Assembly (NCBI RefSeq): GCF_009377175.1
Contig: NZ_VJZD01000002.1
Span: 1 to 64,000 of the forward strand
DNA from: Streptomyces adustus
Lineage (GTDB): Bacteria; Actinomycetota; Actinomycetes; Streptomycetales; Streptomycetaceae
Reading direction: 5' to 3'
DNA: 64,000 nt
The position numbers were made by a program, and so were the translations under genes. The notes beneath the pieces are model-generated. The model was not told the origin of the DNA. It searched no databases and worked only from the letters and a program-made list of their open reading frames with translations. Below are positions 17,666 to 25,935 of the stretch, piece after piece (the first letter of the stretch is position 1; each line of letters opens with the position of its first letter).

Positions 17666-17715
17666 ACGTCTCCCCTCCGAATCCCCCACAACCCCACCCC
17701 AGAACACTTGACTGA

Positions 17716-17740
17716 CCGATCACAAACACTTGGCGATCGG
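17716..17740. promoter_or_regulatory. Inverted repeat upstream of the LamG/RHS unit
   Basis: CCGATC and GATCGG arms with a 13-bp spacer lie about 50-75 bp before the LamG start, a position suited to an operator. Nothing else coding is visible in 17666-18107. Confidence 0.35.
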
Positions 17741-18107
17741 AAAGCCTGGCAGGGGCACTTCAATCCAGGAGCAATGGATCTTCCAAGATCAGGCGATCAG
17801 CCTCCCGGGCGCAGGTAAAGGATCTTGCTGTTCACTTCGACGACAGATCCCGGTCGCCTGCCATAGACCTGGACCGAGAGCCTCAGGCCTTCTCGCCGGA
17901 CACGTGACGCCGGGAACGGTCAGCACGCGCGGACCGTGGTCGGCACGACCACGTCGCGGCACCAGGACGGAAGGACGCGGTCGACGAGCCCGTCGGCGGA
18001 CCGCGGTGGAGAGAAGGCAGAGGGCGGCCGCGTAGGCACGGCTGACGCCTCGCTCGAAGGAGCTGCCCGAAGGCGCTGTGCAGTCGGCAGGTCCGAAGCC
18101 TGCGCGG

Positions 18108-18181
18108 TGGGGCGGGTGGGACTCGAACCCACGGCCGACGGATTATGAGTCCGCTGCTCTAACCGGCTGAGCTACCGCCCC
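18108..18181 (-). tRNA. tRNA with CAT anticodon (Met, or lysidine-modified Ile2)
   Basis: A 74-nt cloverleaf: a 7-bp acceptor stem GGGGCGG/CCGCCCC, TAGCTCAGCCGGTTAGAGC D-arm, anticodon loop CTCATAA, and GGTTCGAGTCC T-arm. No terminal CCA is fully encoded (ACCG follows). The CAT anticodon fits elongator Met or Ile2; the initiator-type C1-A72 mismatch is absent. Met and Ile2 cannot be separated by eye. Confidence 0.93.
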
Positions 18182-18314
18182 ATACGGCGTGTCGCGTACA
18201 CGTGTGCGCGCCGTCTGCCGCAGCATAGCCGCTCATACGATCTCCTGCCTCGTATGGTCGACTTCGCACGACCAGGGGGACCGTGCTGCCGCCTGCGCGG
18301 TTCCCCCGGACATG

Positions 18315-18336
18315 AAAAAGGACCCCTGAGGGGTCC
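18315..18336 (-). terminator. Rho-independent terminator of the tRNA-Asn pair
   Basis: GGACCCC and GGGGTCC form a 7-bp stem with a 3-nt loop, followed on the minus strand by a T5 tract (A5 at 18315-18319). It lies 13 nt past the second tRNA-Asn. Confidence 0.85.
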
Positions 18337-18348
18337 TCGTTCACCATG

Positions 18349-18421
18349 CTCCCCCGACTGGACTCGAACCAGTAACCTGCCGGTTAACAGCCGGCTGCTC
18401 TGCCAATTGAGCTACGGAGGA
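18349..18421 (-). tRNA. tRNA-Asn (GTT), copy 2
   Basis: A 73-nt cloverleaf with acceptor TCCTCCG/CGGGGGA (one G-T pair), anticodon loop CTGTTAA (GTT) and T-arm TGGTTCGAGTCCA. The sequence is identical to the upstream copy, from which it is separated by only 5 nt. Confidence 0.95.
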
Positions 18422-18426
18422 CCGAG

Positions 18427-18499
18427 CTCCCCCGACTGGACTCGAACCAGTAACCTGCCGGTTAACAGCCGGCTGCTCTGCCAATTGAGCTACGGAGGA
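18427..18499 (-). tRNA. tRNA-Asn (GTT), copy 1
   Basis: Identical in sequence to the neighbouring tRNA-Asn and transcribed first. The two form a tandem duplication with a 78-bp period. Both should be cut from one precursor. Confidence 0.95.
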
Positions 18500-18657
18500 A
18501 TGCCTCGTTGCATCGAACGTACCTCCCTGGGTATTCGCCAGGGGGCGGTTGCTCGCTGCGACACATACATTAGCGCAAGCAGGGGGGTGCTCCGCCAATC
18601 GGTATTGCTCGGCCCCGTTGCCGCGCCAGAGACCCAAGCAAGGGAAGGGCGGTCGCC

Positions 18658-18963
18658 ATGCGCTACCGGCTCACGTTCGTCGCCGGAGTCGCCGTGGGTT
18701 ACGTGCTGGGCTCACGGGCCGGGCGCGGACGTTACGAACAGCTGAAGAAGTCGGCGCTCCAGGTCGCCCACAACCCCGCCGTGCGCAACACCGCGGAGAC
18801 GGCGGCCCAGCAGAGCCGCCAGATCGCGGGCCGGGCGTACCACGCGGTGAGCGTGAAGGTCGGCGACCGGATGCCCGACTCGGTCTCGGACCGGGTGCGC
18901 TCGCTGCGGACCCGCAACTCCGACGGCGCGCTCGACGACGACTGGGGCACCAGCAATACGTGA
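18658..18963 (+). CDS. Small YtxH-like conserved protein
   Basis: A 101-aa protein with one short N-terminal hydrophobic stretch (LTFVAGVAVGYVLGSRAGRGRYEQL) and a charged helical remainder (VRNTAETAAQQSRQIAGRAY). This matches the general look of YtxH-like actinobacterial proteins that anchor a helical domain to the membrane. A GGGAAGGG site precedes the ATG. It lies between the tRNA genes and the sugar kinase gene. Function unknown. Confidence 0.75.
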   Translation: MRYRLTFVAGVAVGYVLGSRAGRGRYEQLKKSALQVAHNPAVRNTAETAAQQSRQIAGRAYHAVSVKVGDRMPDSVSDRVRSLRTRNSDGALDDDWGTSNT

Positions 18964-19063
18964 CACACGTCACATGGCGACTGTCGTGGGGCGTGCCAAG
19001 CTGCAACCTCCCTGAGGCCTCACCCGGCACGGAGACCTCTCCCGGTGCGGCAGAATTTTGTTC

Positions 19064-20515
19064 ATGGGGATAGTCGCCGGGTTGGACAGTGCGCCCGATT
19101 TCACTCGTATCGTCGTCTGCGACTCGGACACGGGCGCCGTGCTCAGGCAGGGCTATGCGCCGCATCCGCTGGAGGCCGGCGAGAACGGGCGCCCCGCCGA
19201 CGTCGATCCGCAGGCCTGGCTGCTGTCCCTGGGCGAGGCCGCGGGCGGCGGACTGCTGGAGGGCGTGCAGGCCATCGGCGTGTCCGCGCAGCAGAACGCG
19301 ATCGTGCCGCTGGACGCGCAGGGCAACACCGTGCGGCCCGCGCTGGTGGGCGCCGACAAGCGCACCCAGGTCTCCGCCGCCGACCTGGTGGACGGGCTCG
19401 GCGGGCGCGAGGCGTGGGCGCAGGCGGTGGGCTGCGTCCCGCAGGCCGCGCAGCCGGTGACCAAGCTGCGCTGGCTGGCCCGTAACGAACCCGACAACGC
19501 CCGGCGCACCGCCGCCCTGCTCCAGGCCCACGACTGGCTGGTGTGGCAGTTGCTGGGGCGCCCGGCTCGCCGTACGACCGACCGGGGCGGCGCCTCGGGC
19601 ACCGGGTACTGGTCGGCCGCCACCGGCGCCTACCGGCCGGATCTGGTCGAACTGGCGCTCGGCCACCAGGTGATGCTGCCGGACGTGATCGGACCGTCCG
19701 AGGCGGCCGGCACGACCCCCGAGGGGCTGCTGATCTCGGCCGGTACCGGCGAGACCATGGCCGCCGCCTTCGGGCTAGGCCTCGGCTTCGGCGACGCGGT
19801 CGTGTCGCTGGGCGCGTCGGGTTCGGTGATGGCGGTCCATCCAGAGGCGCTGGTCGACCAGAGCGGAATGATCACCTCGCTGGCCGACGCCACCGGCATG
19901 CATCTGCCGGTCGTCACCACGCTGAACGCCGTACGCACCCTGCGCGGCACCGCCGAGCTGCTGGGCCTGGCCGACCTGGAGGCCCTGTCGGAGCTGGCGA
20001 TGAAGTCGACCCCTGGGTCGCACGGCCTGGTGTTCCTGCCCTACCTGGAGGGCGAGCGGACGCCGAACCTGCCGCACACCGCCGGGACCCTGGCGGGCCT
20101 CAGACGGGAGTCGATGCGGCCCGAGCACCTGGCCCGGGCCTCGTTCGAGGGGATGCTGTGCGGGCTCGCCGACGCGCTGGACGTGCTGCGCGGCCGGGGT
20201 GTGGAGGTGCGGCGGGTGTTCCTGCTGGGGGCGGCCGCGGAGCTGCCGGCCGTGCAGGCGGCGGCGCCCGGGCTGTTCGGCGCGCAGGTCGTGGTGCCGC
20301 AGCTCGCCGACTACGCGGCGATCGGGGCCGCCCGGCAGGCCGCCTGGGCGCTGGGCGCCTCGCAGGGCACCCTCGACCCGCGCACCCCGCCCGCCTGGCA
20401 GGGCCCGGCCGCACAGGTCCTGGAGCCCGGCGACCAGCTGGCGGTGGGACAGGCGGTGCGCCAGCAGTACATATCGGTGCGGGAACAGACACATCCGACG
20501 GCGTTCCGCGGCTGA
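19064..20515 (+). CDS. FGGY-family carbohydrate kinase (xylulokinase-like)
   Basis: A 483-aa sugar kinase of the FGGY family with two actin-like domains. Recognisable parts are GVSAQQNAIVPLD, LQAHDWLVWQLLG, TDRGGASGTGYW, and VSLGASGSVMAVHP in the second half. The first phosphate loop is unusual: where typical members have D-x-G-T-S/T, this one reads GLDSAPDFTRIVVCD. The ATG at 19064 is preferred to the TTG two codons earlier; no good ribosome binding site is present for either. The exact sugar is uncertain and the altered phosphate loop is a reason for caution about activity. Confidence 0.8.
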   Translation: MGIVAGLDSAPDFTRIVVCDSDTGAVLRQGYAPHPLEAGENGRPADVDPQAWLLSLGEAAGGGLLEGVQAIGVSAQQNAIVPLDAQGNTVRPALVGADKRTQVSAADLVDGLGGREAWAQAVGCVPQAAQPVTKLRWLARNEPDNARRTAALLQAHDWLVWQLLGRPARRTTDRGGASGTGYWSAATGAYRPDLVELALGHQVMLPDVIGPSEAAGTTPEGLLISAGTGETMAAAFGLGLGFGDAVVSLGASGSVMAVHPEALVDQSGMITSLADATGMHLPVVTTLNAVRTLRGTAELLGLADLEALSELAMKSTPGSHGLVFLPYLEGERTPNLPHTAGTLAGLRRESMRPEHLARASFEGMLCGLADALDVLRGRGVEVRRVFLLGAAAELPAVQAAAPGLFGAQVVVPQLADYAAIGAARQAAWALGASQGTLDPRTPPAWQGPAAQVLEPGDQLAVGQAVRQQYISVREQTHPTAFRG

Positions 20516-20634
20516 GCACACCGCTGCCGGTTCGGTCGGTCGGTTAATGGGTTGAGGTAACACCGGTGGAGTGTCCGACGATAGGGGCCAGGGGCAACCG
20601 TTTCGCCCCTGTCGCCGACTCCGAGAGACGTAGC

Positions 20635-22368
20635 GTGCTCATACGACTTCTGCGGACCTATCTCAGGCCCTACAGGAAACCCATCACCGTCCTGGTGCTG
20701 CTGCAGCTGTTGCAGACCTGCGCCACCCTCTACCTGCCCACCCTCAACGCGGACATCATCGACCACGGTGTCGTCGCCGGTGACACGGGCTACATCCTCA
20801 GCCGCGGCGGTCTGATGGTCGGCATCTCGCTGGCCCAGGTCGTCTGCAACATCGGTGCCGTGTACTACGGCGCGCGTACCGCCTCCGCGCTCGGCCGGGA
20901 CGTGCGCGGTGCGGTCTTCGACCGGGTGCAGTCGTTCTCCGCGCGCGAGGTGGGCCGCTTCGGCGCGCCCTCGCTGATCACCCGGACGACCAACGACGTG
21001 CAGCAGGTCCAGATGCTGGCCCTGATGACGTTCACCCTGATGGTGTCGGCGCCGATCATGTGTGTGGGCGGCATCGTCCTGGCCCTGGGCCTGGACGTGC
21101 CGCTGTCCGCGGTGCTGGTCGCGGTCGTACCGGTGCTGGGCATCTGTGTGACGCTGATCGTGCGCCGGCTGCGTCCGCTGTTCCGGGCCATGCAGGTGCG
21201 CCTGGACACCGTGAACCGGGTGCTGCGCGAGCAGATCACCGGCAACCGGGTCATCCGCGCGTTCGTGCGCGACGAGTACGAGCAGCAGCGTTTCCGGAAG
21301 GCCAACACCGACCTCACCGAGATGGCCCTGGGCACCGGCAACCTGCTGGCACTGATGTTCCCGGTGGTCATGACGACGGTGAACGTGTCGTCGATCGCCG
21401 TGGTGTGGTTCGGCGCGCACCGCATCGACAGCGGCGGGATGGAGATCGGTGACCTGACCGCGTTCCTCGCCTATCTGATGCAGATCGTCATGTCCGTCAT
21501 GATGGCGACGTTCATGTTCATGATGGTGCCGCGCGCGGAGGTGTGCGCGGAGCGGATCCAGGAGGTCCTGGACACCTCCTCCAGCGTGGTGCCGCCCGTC
21601 GCGCCGGTGCGTGAGCTGAGCCGGCACGGTCATCTGGAGATCCGCGGGGCGGGATTCCGCTACCCGGGTGCCGAGGAGCCCGTGCTGAAGGCGATCGACC
21701 TGGTGGCCCGCCCCGGTGAGACGACGGCCGTGATCGGCTCGACCGGCAGCGGCAAGTCGACCCTGCTGGGGCTGGTGCCCAGGCTGTTCGACGCCACCGA
21801 CGGCGAGGTGCTCGTCGACGGGACCGAGGTCCGCGACCTCGATCCGCAGCTGCTGGCCCGCACGGTCGGGCTGGTCCCACAGAAGCCGTACCTGTTCGCG
21901 GGCACGGTGGCGACCAATCTGCGCTACGGCAATCCGGACGCCACGGACGAGGAGCTGTGGCACGCGCTGGAGGTGGCGCAGGCCAAGGGGTTCGTCGAGC
22001 GGCTGGAGAACGGCCTGGACTCGCCGATCGCCCAGGGCGGCACGAACGTGTCGGGCGGTCAGCGCCAGCGGCTCGCCATCGCGCGCACGTTGGTGCAGCG
22101 CCCGGAGATCTACCTGTTCGACGACTCCTTCTCGGCCCTCGACTACGCCACCGACGCGGCCCTGCGCGCGGCGCTGACCGCCGAGACCTCCGAGGCGACC
22201 GTCGTGATCGTCGCCCAGCGGGTGTCGACCATCCGCGACGCCGACCGGATCGTCGTGCTCGACGAGGGCCGGGTCGTGGGATCCGGCCGCCATCACGAAC
22301 TGATGGCGGACAACGAGACCTACCGGGAGATCGTGCTCTCCCAGCTGACCGAAGCGGAGGCTGCCTGA
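20635..22368 (+). CDS. ABC exporter half, degenerate ATP site subunit
   Basis: A 577-aa half-transporter: an N-terminal six-helix exporter domain, then a nucleotide-binding domain with Walker A GSTGSGKST and signature SGGQRQR. Walker B ends FDDSFSALD, with Asp where the catalytic Glu should be, and the H-loop reads AQRVSTI with Gln instead of His. These changes mark the degenerate subunit of a heterodimeric exporter. The next gene overlaps by one nucleotide (TGATG) and encodes the partner. The GTG at 20635 opens the family-like LIRLLRTYLRPY; an earlier in-frame GTG at 20566 with GAGG upstream is possible. Cargo unknown, drug or lipid export likely. Confidence 0.88.
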   Translation: MLIRLLRTYLRPYRKPITVLVLLQLLQTCATLYLPTLNADIIDHGVVAGDTGYILSRGGLMVGISLAQVVCNIGAVYYGARTASALGRDVRGAVFDRVQSFSAREVGRFGAPSLITRTTNDVQQVQMLALMTFTLMVSAPIMCVGGIVLALGLDVPLSAVLVAVVPVLGICVTLIVRRLRPLFRAMQVRLDTVNRVLREQITGNRVIRAFVRDEYEQQRFRKANTDLTEMALGTGNLLALMFPVVMTTVNVSSIAVVWFGAHRIDSGGMEIGDLTAFLAYLMQIVMSVMMATFMFMMVPRAEVCAERIQEVLDTSSSVVPPVAPVRELSRHGHLEIRGAGFRYPGAEEPVLKAIDLVARPGETTAVIGSTGSGKSTLLGLVPRLFDATDGEVLVDGTEVRDLDPQLLARTVGLVPQKPYLFAGTVATNLRYGNPDATDEELWHALEVAQAKGFVERLENGLDSPIAQGGTNVSGGQRQRLAIARTLVQRPEIYLFDDSFSALDYATDAALRAALTAETSEATVVIVAQRVSTIRDADRIVVLDEGRVVGSGRHHELMADNETYREIVLSQLTEAEAA

Positions 22369-24296
22369 TGGCCGGGCCCATGGGGCGGATGATGGCCGGG
22401 GGCGGTCCGGAGAACCGCTCGCTGGACTTCAAGGTGTCGGGCCGTCGGCTCGTCGCGCAGTTCAAGCCCGAACGGCTCACCATCTACGCGCTGCTGACGT
22501 GCGTGGTGGTGAGCGTGGGCCTCAGCGTGGTCGGGCCGAAGATCCTCGGCCGGGCCACCGACCTGGTCTTCGCGGGGATCGTCGGCCGGCAGATGCCGGC
22601 CGGGGCCACCAAGGAGCAGGTCCTCGACTCCATGCGGGCGCGGGGCAACGGCGCCGTCGCCGACATGCTGCGCGGCACGGACTTCACTCCCGGCCAGGGC
22701 ATCGACTTCGACGCGGTCGGCCAGGTGCTGCTGCTCGCGCTGGGCACCTTCCTCTTCGCGGGCCTGCTGATGGCGTTCGCGACGCGGCTGGTGAACCGGG
22801 CGGTCAACCGGACCATGTTCCGGGTGCGTGAGGACGTGCAGACGAAGCTGTCGCGGCTGCCGCTGTCGTACTTCGACAAGCGGCAGCGCGGCGAGGTGCT
22901 CAGCCGGGCCACCAACGACATCGACAACATCGGGCAGACGCTCCAGCAGTCGATGGGCCAGCTCATCAACTCGCTGCTGACGATCATCGGTGTGCTGGTG
23001 ATGATGTTCTGGGTGTCGTGGCTGCTGGCGCTGGTCGCGCTGGTGACCGTGCCGCTGTCGTTCGTCGTGGCCACCCGGGTGGGCAAGCGGTCGCAGCCGC
23101 ACTTCGTGCAGCAGTGGCGCACCACCGGCAAGCTGAACGCGCACATCGAGGAGATGTACACCGGGCACACCCTGGTGAAGGTGTTCGGGCGTCAGGAGGA
23201 GTCGGCGAAGCTGTTCGCCGAGCAGAACGACGCGTTGTACGAGGCCGGTTTCAAGGCGCAGTTCAACAGCGGGATCATGCAGCCGCTGATGATGTTCGTG
23301 TCGAACATCAACTATGTGCTGGTGGCCGTCGTCGGCGGTCTGCGGGTGGCCTCCGGGTCGCTGTCGATCGGTGACGTGCAGGCGTTCATCCAGTACTCGC
23401 GCCAGTTCTCGATGCCGCTGACGCAGGTCGCGTCGATGGCGAACCTGGTGCAGTCGGGTGTCGCGTCCGCCGAGCGGATCTTCGAACTCCTCGACGCCGA
23501 GGAGCAGCAGGCCGATCCGGTGCCGGGCGCCAAGCCCGAGGAGCTGCGCGGGCGGGTCGCGCTGGAGCACGTGTCGTTCCGCTACGACCCCGAGAAGCCG
23601 CTCATCGAGGACCTGTCGCTGAAGGTGGAGCCCGGGCACACGGTCGCCATCGTGGGCCCGACCGGCGCGGGCAAGACCACGCTGGTCAACCTGCTCATGC
23701 GGTTCTACGACGTCACCGGCGGGCGGATCACCCTCGACGGCGTCGACATCGCGGAGATGTCCCGGGACGAACTGCGCGCCGGGATCGGCATGGTGCTCCA
23801 GGACACCTGGCTGTTCGGCGGCACGATCGCCGAGAACATCGCGTACGGCGCCTCGCGGGAGGTCACCCGCGGGGAGATCGAGGAGGCGGCGCGCGCCGCG
23901 CACGCCGACCGGTTCGTGCGCACGCTGCCCGAGGGCTACGACACCGTGATCGACGACGAGGGCAGCGGGGTCAGCGCCGGTGAGAAGCAGCTCATCACCA
24001 TCGCGCGGGCGTTCCTGTCCGACCCGGTGATCCTGGTGCTGGACGAGGCGACGAGTTCCGTCGACACCCGCACGGAGGTGCTGATCCAGAAGGCGATGGC
24101 GAAGCTGGCGCACGGGCGTACGTCGTTCGTCATCGCGCACCGGCTGTCGACGATCCGGGACGCCGACACGATCCTGGTGATGGAGGACGGCTCGATCGTG
24201 GAGCAGGGCGCGCACGCCGAACTGCTCGCGGCGGGCGGGGCCTACGCGCGGCTGTACCAGGCGCAGTTCGCGCAGGCCGTGGCCGAGGTCGACTGA
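22368..24296 (+). CDS. ABC exporter half, catalytic subunit
   Basis: A 642-aa partner exporter with a 40-residue cytoplasmic lead-in, six membrane helices, and an ATPase domain with Walker A GPTGAGKTT, Walker B LVLDEATSSVD (catalytic Glu present) and H-loop IAHRLSTI. Its signature is weak (VSAGEKQL). The weak signature here and the altered Walker B and H-loop of the other subunit would meet in the same composite ATP site, leaving one full and one degenerate site, as in asymmetric bacterial exporters. The ATG overlaps the previous stop and has a GCGGAGG site; the longer open frame upstream is inside the first ABC gene. Confidence 0.9.
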   Translation: MAGPMGRMMAGGGPENRSLDFKVSGRRLVAQFKPERLTIYALLTCVVVSVGLSVVGPKILGRATDLVFAGIVGRQMPAGATKEQVLDSMRARGNGAVADMLRGTDFTPGQGIDFDAVGQVLLLALGTFLFAGLLMAFATRLVNRAVNRTMFRVREDVQTKLSRLPLSYFDKRQRGEVLSRATNDIDNIGQTLQQSMGQLINSLLTIIGVLVMMFWVSWLLALVALVTVPLSFVVATRVGKRSQPHFVQQWRTTGKLNAHIEEMYTGHTLVKVFGRQEESAKLFAEQNDALYEAGFKAQFNSGIMQPLMMFVSNINYVLVAVVGGLRVASGSLSIGDVQAFIQYSRQFSMPLTQVASMANLVQSGVASAERIFELLDAEEQQADPVPGAKPEELRGRVALEHVSFRYDPEKPLIEDLSLKVEPGHTVAIVGPTGAGKTTLVNLLMRFYDVTGGRITLDGVDIAEMSRDELRAGIGMVLQDTWLFGGTIAENIAYGASREVTRGEIEEAARAAHADRFVRTLPEGYDTVIDDEGSGVSAGEKQLITIARAFLSDPVILVLDEATSSVDTRTEVLIQKAMAKLAHGRTSFVIAHRLSTIRDADTILVMEDGSIVEQGAHAELLAAGGAYARLYQAQFAQAVAEVD

Positions 24297-24356
24297 CGGC
24301 CGACCGCCGCCGACCCCGGGGGGCCGCTCGCACTCGTACGAGGTGGGCGGCCCTCC

Positions 24357-25622
24357 TCAGTCCAGGTAGCCCCTGAGCTGGTCGGCGAAGGTGTGGTCGC
24401 GCAGTTTGTTCAGGGTCTTGGACTCGATCTGGCGGATGCGTTCCCGCGTCACCCCGAAGATGCGGCCGATCTCCTCCAGGGTGCGCGGGCGGCCGTCGGC
24501 CAGTCCGTAGCGCAGCTGGACGACCTTGCGCTCGCGCTCGCCGAGGGTCGACAGGACCGCTTCCAGGTGCTGCCTGAGCAGCAGGAACGCCGCCGACTCC
24601 ACCGGTGAGGCGGCGTCGCCGTCCTCGATGAGATCGCCGAGGGCGACATCGTCCTCCTCGCCGACGGGCGCGTGCAGCGAGACCGGTTCCTGGGCCAGGC
24701 GGAGCACCTCGCTGACCCGCTCGGGCGCCAGGTCGAGCTGGCCCGCGACCTCTTCCGGGGTGGGCTCGTAGCCGCGTTCCTGGAGCATGCGGCGCTGGAC
24801 GCGCACGACCCGGTTGATCAGTTCCACGACGTGCACCGGCACCCGGATGGTGCGGGCCTGGTCGGCGAGGGCGCGGGACATGGCCTGGCGGATCCACCAG
24901 GTGGCGTAGGTGGAGAACTTGTAGCCGCGGGCGTAGTCGAACTTCTCCACCGCCCTGATCAGGCCCAGGTTTCCCTCCTGGACCAGGTCGAGCATGGTCA
25001 GGCCGCGGCCGACGTACCGTTTGGCGACGGAGACGACCAGCCGCAGGTTGGCCTCGATGAGACGGCGCTTGGCCATCCGGCCGAGGACCACCAGACGGTC
25101 CAGGTCCAGGGCCAACTGGCTGTCCAGGTCGGGGGTGTTGAGCAGCCGCTCCTCGGCGAACAGCCCGGCCTCGACCCGGCGGGCGAGCTCGACCTCCTCG
25201 GCCGCGGTGAGCAGCGGGATGCGCCCGATCTCGCGCAGGTACTGGCGGAACAGGTCCGAGGACGGGCTGGCGCTCTCGGTGCGGGCGGGCGGCGGTTCGA
25301 CGGGCTCGGGGGCCTCGTCCCGGGCGACCTCCTCGGCGGAGGGTTCCGCCGCTTCGGGCGGATCGTCGAGATCCGCCCCGGGGTCCGCCTCGGCGTCCGA
25401 CTCGGGGTGGTGGGCGGCACGGTCCTGCGGGGGCACGGCGACCAGCACGTCGGCCGGCGCGTCCGGCTCGACGCCGTCCGCGGCGCTCCCTTCGCCGTTC
25501 CTGCCGCTCTTCGCGGCGCCGTCCGCGGCGCCGCTCTCGCGGGCCTTCTCACGGCCGTTCGCGCTGCCGTTCTTGCCGCGGTGCGTGCTTGCGTCGGTCT
25601 GGGTGAGGGTCTGGGTCTGCAC
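24357..25622 (-). CDS. hrdA: Principal-type (RpoD family) sigma factor, HrdA-like
   Basis: A 421-aa sigma-70 family group 1/2 protein. After about 115 residues of low-complexity, Ala/Glu/Pro-rich sequence come region 1.2 ([21 protein letters not shown]), region 2 ([36 protein letters not shown]), region 3, and region 4 with the helix-turn-helix [20 protein letters not shown]. It is shorter than HrdB as I know it. Location beside dnaG and ABC exporter genes matches my recollection of hrdA in S. coelicolor, so I use that name with moderate certainty. The GTG start has GGAGG 8 nt upstream. It should direct RNA polymerase to housekeeping-like promoters but is expected to be dispensable. Confidence 0.85.
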   Translation of the reverse strand: MQTQTLTQTDASTHRGKNGSANGREKARESGAADGAAKSGRNGEGSAADGVEPDAPADVLVAVPPQDRAAHHPESDAEADPGADLDDPPEAAEPSAEEVARDEAPEPVEPPPARTESASPSSDLFRQYLREIGRIPLLTAAEEVELARRVEAGLFAEERLLNTPDLDSQLALDLDRLVVLGRMAKRRLIEANLRLVVSVAKRYVGRGLTMLDLVQEGNLGLIRAVEKFDYARGYKFSTYATWWIRQAMSRALADQARTIRVPVHVVELINRVVRVQRRMLQERGYEPTPEEVAGQLDLAPERVSEVLRLAQEPVSLHAPVGEEDDVALGDLIEDGDAASPVESAAFLLLRQHLEAVLSTLGERERKVVQLRYGLADGRPRTLEEIGRIFGVTRERIRQIESKTLNKLRDHTFADQLRGYLD

Positions 25623-25935
25623 GGGGGCGACCTCCAGGATGATCGCTGCTGAGGTGTGCGCAGCGGTACTTCGGCAACGGGGCAGGCGGCCTTGCCGCCG
25701 TCCGTCCCGTACGCGATGAGCGGAATCGCGGGGGGTGTGGACCCGTGAATGACGGGTCGGCCGCGCTCCGAGGACTCAGGCACCGGAACCCAGTGTGGAG
25801 TACGACACATCGCCGCCACGAGGGGCGTGCGGTGACTTTTTGCGTCCGGTCCGTGACCGCACGCAGATCCCGCCCCTACGGGTACGCAGTCCCGCGGAAC
25901 TCAAACCGCCGCGGACCGCCGGGCCCGGCCGGGCC
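25623..25935. promoter_or_regulatory. hrdA upstream region
   Basis: This 313-nt gap between the dnaG stop and hrdA holds no gene. It contains a hairpin GACCCGT-gaatg-ACGGGTC (25741-25759), which could end dnaG transcription or bind a regulator of hrdA. I see no clear -35/-10 pair. Confidence 0.4.

Noticed and set aside
18349..18499. The two tRNA-Asn genes as direct repeats of an integrated element
   Set aside because: Only 5 nt separates them, so they are a simple tandem duplication.
24357..25622. Calling the sigma factor HrdB
   Set aside because: The protein is shorter than HrdB as I know it, and the neighbourhood (dnaG, ABC exporter) fits hrdA better; the choice remains moderate.
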